This document shows positions 58,837 to 64,000 of a stretch of DNA of 64,000 nt, in pieces. The DNA is from Variovorax sp. 770b2 (GTDB lineage Bacteria > Pseudomonadota > Gammaproteobacteria > Burkholderiales > Burkholderiaceae_C), in contig NZ_FOXJ01000005.1 of NCBI RefSeq assembly GCF_900115685.1, forward strand, positions 379,594 through 443,593. Reading direction: 5' to 3'. The first letter of the stretch is position 1; each line of letters begins with the position of its first letter. The translations under genes were made by a program, and so were the position numbers. Below the pieces are notes generated by a model. The model saw only the letters and a program-made list of their open reading frames with translations. It was not told where the DNA came from and did not search any database.

Positions 58837-61074
<2,238 letters not shown>

Positions 61075-61223
61075 GCGCTTGCTTCCGTAAAGCTGAGGGG
61101 GTCGGGGTGGCGGGAACTTCCGGCGGAGACTCCGGCGGGATCTGACCGCCGGAATCCGCGATTGTCGCCGGGCGGCGACCCGCCCGGACAGCCGCCGGGG
61201 TTATCTCCCCGCGCGAGGCTCTG

Positions 61224-61868
61224 TCAATGCAGCGGAAGCTCGATGGTGGCGGCCAGCGGCACCTCGTCGATCCGCGCGGCGCTGGCGACGACGAAGGCCC
61301 GGCCGGGCTGCTCTGCCAAGTCGGCCAGGGCACCCCACAGGGCGCGGACCGAGCCGGCGTCAAGGGCGGCCGTCGGCTCGTCCAGCAGCACCAGCGGGCG
61401 CCCCGAGGCGAGGGCAGCGGCCAGCCACACCTTGCGCCTGGAGCCCGTGGAGAGCATGTACATCGGCTTGTCGATGTGCGGCGGGAGGGAAAAGCCCTCC
61501 ACCAGGGCCTGCCAGAGGTCTTCGTCGAAGCGGGCGTCGCCCTCGCGCAGGGTTGCCGTGCAAGCTCGCGCGGTGACCTGGTCGAAGCGGTCCGTGGCCG
61601 GGTCGACGAAGAACACGTTGCGGCGGTAGGCCTCGGGCGAGGCGTCCAGGCGCGTGCCGGCGACCGTCAATTGGCCCTTTGCCGCGGGCAGCACGCCCGC
61701 GATCACCTGGAGCAGCGCCGACTTGCCGGCGCCCGTATCGCCGTAGAGCAGCGTGACGCCGGGGCCGATGGAGGCGTTCCAGCCGGAGGCGATGGCGGGC
61801 TGGTCGGGGTAGGCGAAGACGATGTCCTGAAGGCGGAGGACGGGGGAGTGCGAGGGGGTGGTGTTCAC
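61224..61868 (-). CDS. ABC transporter ATP-binding protein, small
   Basis: 214 residues from a GTG at 61868. An ATG at 61934 is in frame but lies inside the riboswitch P1 region, so I reject it. Walker A YGDTGAGKSA (about 42-51), signature LSTGSRRKVWLAAAL (unusual in place of LSGGQ), Walker B PLVLLDEPTAALD. It resembles the CcmA-like group of short ATPases. No permease gene is adjacent. It is divergent from the riboswitch-controlled peptide transporter. Confidence 0.8.
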   Translation of the reverse strand: MNTTPSHSPVLRLQDIVFAYPDQPAIASGWNASIGPGVTLLYGDTGAGKSALLQVIAGVLPAAKGQLTVAGTRLDASPEAYRRNVFFVDPATDRFDQVTARACTATLREGDARFDEDLWQALVEGFSLPPHIDKPMYMLSTGSRRKVWLAAALASGRPLVLLDEPTAALDAGSVRALWGALADLAEQPGRAFVVASAARIDEVPLAATIELPLH

Positions 61869-61932
61869 GAGGCGAGGTTTTACCTCATCGAATGCGGGGC
61901 CGAGTGGCACGCAATCTGCTTGAAGGAAAGCC

Positions 61933-62134
61933 ATCCAGGAGAAATGCCGGCTCGATGCTTCGAGTTAGTGCATTACCGAAGGCGATAGCCCAGAACGCTC
62001 AGGTCCCAAGACTGGATATTTACTAACGCTGGAGAGCGTTGCCCGGAACCGGCAGAGGTTCCGAGGGCAGCCGCCGAAGGGGCAAGCCATGCGCGATGAG
62101 CGTGCATGGTGAATCTCTCAGGCCAAAGGACAGC
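61933..62134 (+). promoter_or_regulatory. tandem glycine riboswitch
   Basis: Two glycine aptamers in series. Aptamer 1 (61933-62017): P1 ATCCAG/CTGGAT, GGAGAAATGCC, hairpin CTCGA-TGCT-TCGAG, ACCGAAGGCG and CGCTCAGGTCCCAAGACTGG. Aptamer 2 (62028-62134): P1 GCTG/CAGC, GGAGAGCG, GCCGAAGGGGCAAG and ATCTCTCAGGCCAAAGGACAG. These match the conserved glycine-aptamer core boxes (GGAGAG, CCGAAGGGGCAA, CTCTCAGGC-AAAGGACAG). The 10-nt linker is typical for cooperative tandem forms. It precedes a peptide ABC receptor gene by about 170 bp. Confidence 0.9.
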
Positions 62135-62168
62135 AAGGGCACTCGCGCCACGGCGCGGGCTGCCCTTG
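62134..62168 (+). terminator. riboswitch expression-platform hairpin
   Basis: CAAGGGCA (62134-62141) pairs with TGCCCTTG (62161-62168), enclosing a GC-rich inner stem (CGCGCC/GGCGCG). It starts at the last bases of aptamer 2 P1, so ligand-stabilised P1 would compete with it. Followed by TTCGCTT, a weak T-run; a conditional terminator is likely. Confidence 0.6.
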
Positions 62169-62305
62169 TTCGCTTCTGGAGCCTTGTTGTCATGACTTCC
62201 ATTTCGAACGCCTCGCGCACCACGGTCATCGGCTTTGCCATGGCAGTGCCTGCGCGTGGCCGAAGCCTTGCATTCCTTCTTTCTTTTTTCAACCGGAGAA
62301 CCGAC

Positions 62306-63892
62306 ATGCTGTCCAAGAGAAACCTGATGAAAACCATCCTCGCAGGCGCGGTGTTCGCGGCCGCTGCGGCATCCAGCCTTGCGCAGGATGCCGGCAAGGT
62401 GCTGCGCCTGGTGCCGCAGTCCGACCTGAAGATCCTCGACCCGATCTGGACCACCGCCTTCATCACGCGCAACCACGGCTACATGGTCTACGACACGCTC
62501 TTCGGCGTGGACGCAGAAGGCAAGGTGCATCCGCAGATGGTCGACAAATACACGACCAGTCCCGACGGCAAGACCTGGAGCTTCACGCTGCGCAAGGGCC
62601 TGGCCTTTCATGACGGCAAGCCGGTCACCTCCGAAGACGTGCTCGCCTCGCTCAAGCGATGGGGCCAGCGCGACGGCCTGGGCCAGAAGATGTTCACCGC
62701 GCTGGACAAGGCCGAGCCCGTCGATGCCAACAGCTTCAGGCTGGTCTTCAAGGAGCCCTTCGGCATGGTGCTGGATGCGCTGAGCAAGCCTTCGTCGAAC
62801 CCGCCCTTCATCATGCCGGCGCGCGTGGCCGCCACGCCGGCCGACAAGCAGATCGACGACGCCACCGGCTCCGGTCCCTACATCTTCAAGAAGGACGAAT
62901 ACCGGCCCGGCGAAAAGATCGTCTACCTGAAGAACACCAAGTACGTGCCGCGCACCGAGGCGCCTTCCGGCACGGCCGGGGGCAAGAACGTGTACGTCGA
63001 CCGCATGGAATGGATCGTGCTGAAGGACGCGCAGACGCAAGCCAATGCGCTGGCCAACGGCGAGGTCGACATGATCGAGTGGGTGCCCTCGGAGCAGTAC
63101 ACCGCGCTCAAGAACAACCCCGCCGTCACGCTGGACAGCCCCGTCTCCAAGGGCTCGTTCGCGCTGCACCTGAACCACCTGATTCCGCCTTTCGACAACC
63201 CGAAGATCGCGCAGGCTGCCTTCATGGCCATCAACCAGGAGGCGCTGATGCGCGCCCAACTGGTGCACAAGGAGCTGTACAACGGCTGCGCCTCCATCTA
63301 CCCCTGCGGCTCGGCCTTCGCGTCCGACAAGACCGGCTACTTCACCGGCAAGCCGCAGTTCGAGAAAGCCAAGGCGCTGCTCAAGGAGGCAGGCTATGAC
63401 GGCAAGCCCGTGGTGCTGATGTACCCGGCCGACTTCGCGGTGCTCAACAAGTTTCCGCCGGTGATGGCGCAACTGCTCAAGCAGGCCGGCTTCAACGTCG
63501 ACATGCAGTCGATGGACTGGCCCACGCTGGTCACGCGCCGCGCCAAGAAAGACCCGGTCGACAAGGGCGGCTGGAACCTCTTCATCACCGGCTGGGGCAT
63601 TGCCGACAACATGAACCCGATGTTCTTCGCGCCGCTCACCGGCAATGGCGAGAAGGGCTGGTTCGGCTGGGCCACCGACGACAAGCTGGAACAACTGAAG
63701 TCCGACTTCCTCGCGAGCGCCGACGAACCCAGGCGCAAGGAACTGGCCACCGCCATCCAGCAGCGCGTGTACGACACCGGCATCTATGCGCCCATCGGCG
63801 AATACAAGCCGCTCACGGCCTACCGCAAAGGCGTGGTGAGCGGCCTGGTGCGCTCGCCGGTCGGCGTGTTCTGGAACCTGAAGAAGAACTGA
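62306..63892 (+). CDS. dipeptide/peptide-type ABC transporter substrate-binding protein
   Basis: 528 residues from the ATG at 62306, preceded by CCGGAGA. Signal peptide LMKTILAGAVFAAAAASSLAQ. The SBP_bac_5 family is shown by GYMVYDTLFGVDAEGKVHPQMVDKY, YTTSPDGKTWSFTLRKGLAFHDGKPVTSEDVLAS and the C-terminal NLKKN. It binds di- or oligopeptides or similar compounds in the periplasm. The preceding tandem glycine riboswitch implies that expression tracks intracellular glycine, so glycine-containing peptides are a plausible cargo. A DppB-type permease follows. Confidence 0.9.
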   Translation: MLSKRNLMKTILAGAVFAAAAASSLAQDAGKVLRLVPQSDLKILDPIWTTAFITRNHGYMVYDTLFGVDAEGKVHPQMVDKYTTSPDGKTWSFTLRKGLAFHDGKPVTSEDVLASLKRWGQRDGLGQKMFTALDKAEPVDANSFRLVFKEPFGMVLDALSKPSSNPPFIMPARVAATPADKQIDDATGSGPYIFKKDEYRPGEKIVYLKNTKYVPRTEAPSGTAGGKNVYVDRMEWIVLKDAQTQANALANGEVDMIEWVPSEQYTALKNNPAVTLDSPVSKGSFALHLNHLIPPFDNPKIAQAAFMAINQEALMRAQLVHKELYNGCASIYPCGSAFASDKTGYFTGKPQFEKAKALLKEAGYDGKPVVLMYPADFAVLNKFPPVMAQLLKQAGFNVDMQSMDWPTLVTRRAKKDPVDKGGWNLFITGWGIADNMNPMFFAPLTGNGEKGWFGWATDDKLEQLKSDFLASADEPRRKELATAIQQRVYDTGIYAPIGEYKPLTAYRKGVVSGLVRSPVGVFWNLKKN

Positions 63893-63917
63893 GACGGCTG
63901 GAATCAGGGAGTCACCC

Positions 63918-64000
63918 ATGCTGCTCTTTCTTGCACGCCGCATTCTCTCGACCGTGCCGGTGCTCGTCATCGTCGCGCTGATCGTGTTCCTGATGCTGCG
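63918..64000 (+). CDS. ABC transporter permease (DppB type), N-terminal part
   Basis: Only 27 codons are in the window. The ATG follows CAGGGAGTC. LLFLARRILSTVPVLVIVA is the standard start of DppB/OppB permeases with the first membrane helix. It is 25 bp downstream of the receptor gene, so part of the same riboswitch-controlled operon. Confidence 0.85.
   Translation, partial: MLLFLARRILSTVPVLVIVALIVFLML

Noticed and set aside
61869..61934. Upstream ATG start for the small ABC ATPase
   Set aside because: It would run into the glycine riboswitch P1, and the added 22 residues precede the normal start of the ABC domain. The GTG at 61868 fits better.

Overview
High-GC (roughly two thirds G+C) chromosomal DNA from a beta-proteobacterium of the Burkholderiales, most likely a Comamonadaceae member close to Variovorax. 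The reasons are three orphan Bug-type tricarboxylate receptors, a Burkholderiales-type porin, many LysR/GntR/TetR-linked catabolic islands, monomeric isocitrate dehydrogenase and SDR-rich sugar-acid catabolism. I saw no rRNA, tRNA, IS element, prophage or CRISPR array. The window starts inside an Asp/Glu-racemase-like gene and ends inside a dipeptide-type ABC permease gene.

Layout. 1-8.6 kb: a putative CoA-thioester pathway for an organic acid (MmgE/PrpD hydratase, acyl-CoA dehydrogenase, citryl-CoA-lyase-like protein, fused double acyl-CoA dehydrogenase, Bug receptor, acyl-CoA ligase). 8.7-15.4 kb: housekeeping and stress genes (DUF3606, a histidine-kinase-like protein, topoisomerase IB, purine nucleoside permease, DinB, YiiX-like hydrolase). 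15.4-22.6 kb: LysR plus two Bug receptors around a tannase-family lipoprotein and a second alpha/beta hydrolase. 22.7-35.5 kb: a GntR/FCD regulator with two matching operator sites, a porin, a beta-helix/PDZ lipoprotein and a nearly complete oxidative L-fucose pathway with its own ABC transporter. It lacks only the last 2,4-diketo-acid-cleaving enzyme. 35.5-38.7 kb: a poly-Gly lipoprotein, a minisatellite, a small unknown operon and a methyltransferase/TetR pair sharing a palindrome. 39.4-44.9 kb: an MHS transporter, L-lactate dehydrogenase, LysR and L-lactate permease. L-lactate is a product of L-fucose breakdown. 45-51.6 kb: a TetR/DUF1348 pair with a perfect operator, then a two-component system next to a cyanate ABC transporter and cyanase. 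51.7-58.7 kb: small genes, including a degenerate SDR, a cysteine-less glutaredoxin and an SMI1/KNR4 protein. 58.8-64 kb: monomeric ICDH, an ABC ATPase and a tandem glycine riboswitch in front of a peptide ABC transporter.

The most novel-looking signal is a roughly 93-nt structured element present twice (53772-53864 on + and 36835-36927 on -). Both copies can form the same two crossing stems (pseudoknot topology or a switch) plus a TCGC-loop hairpin. Four base pairs differ between the copies in a compensatory way. The + copy sits in a promoter-led leader with an attenuator-like hairpin, upstream of a small gene of unknown function.
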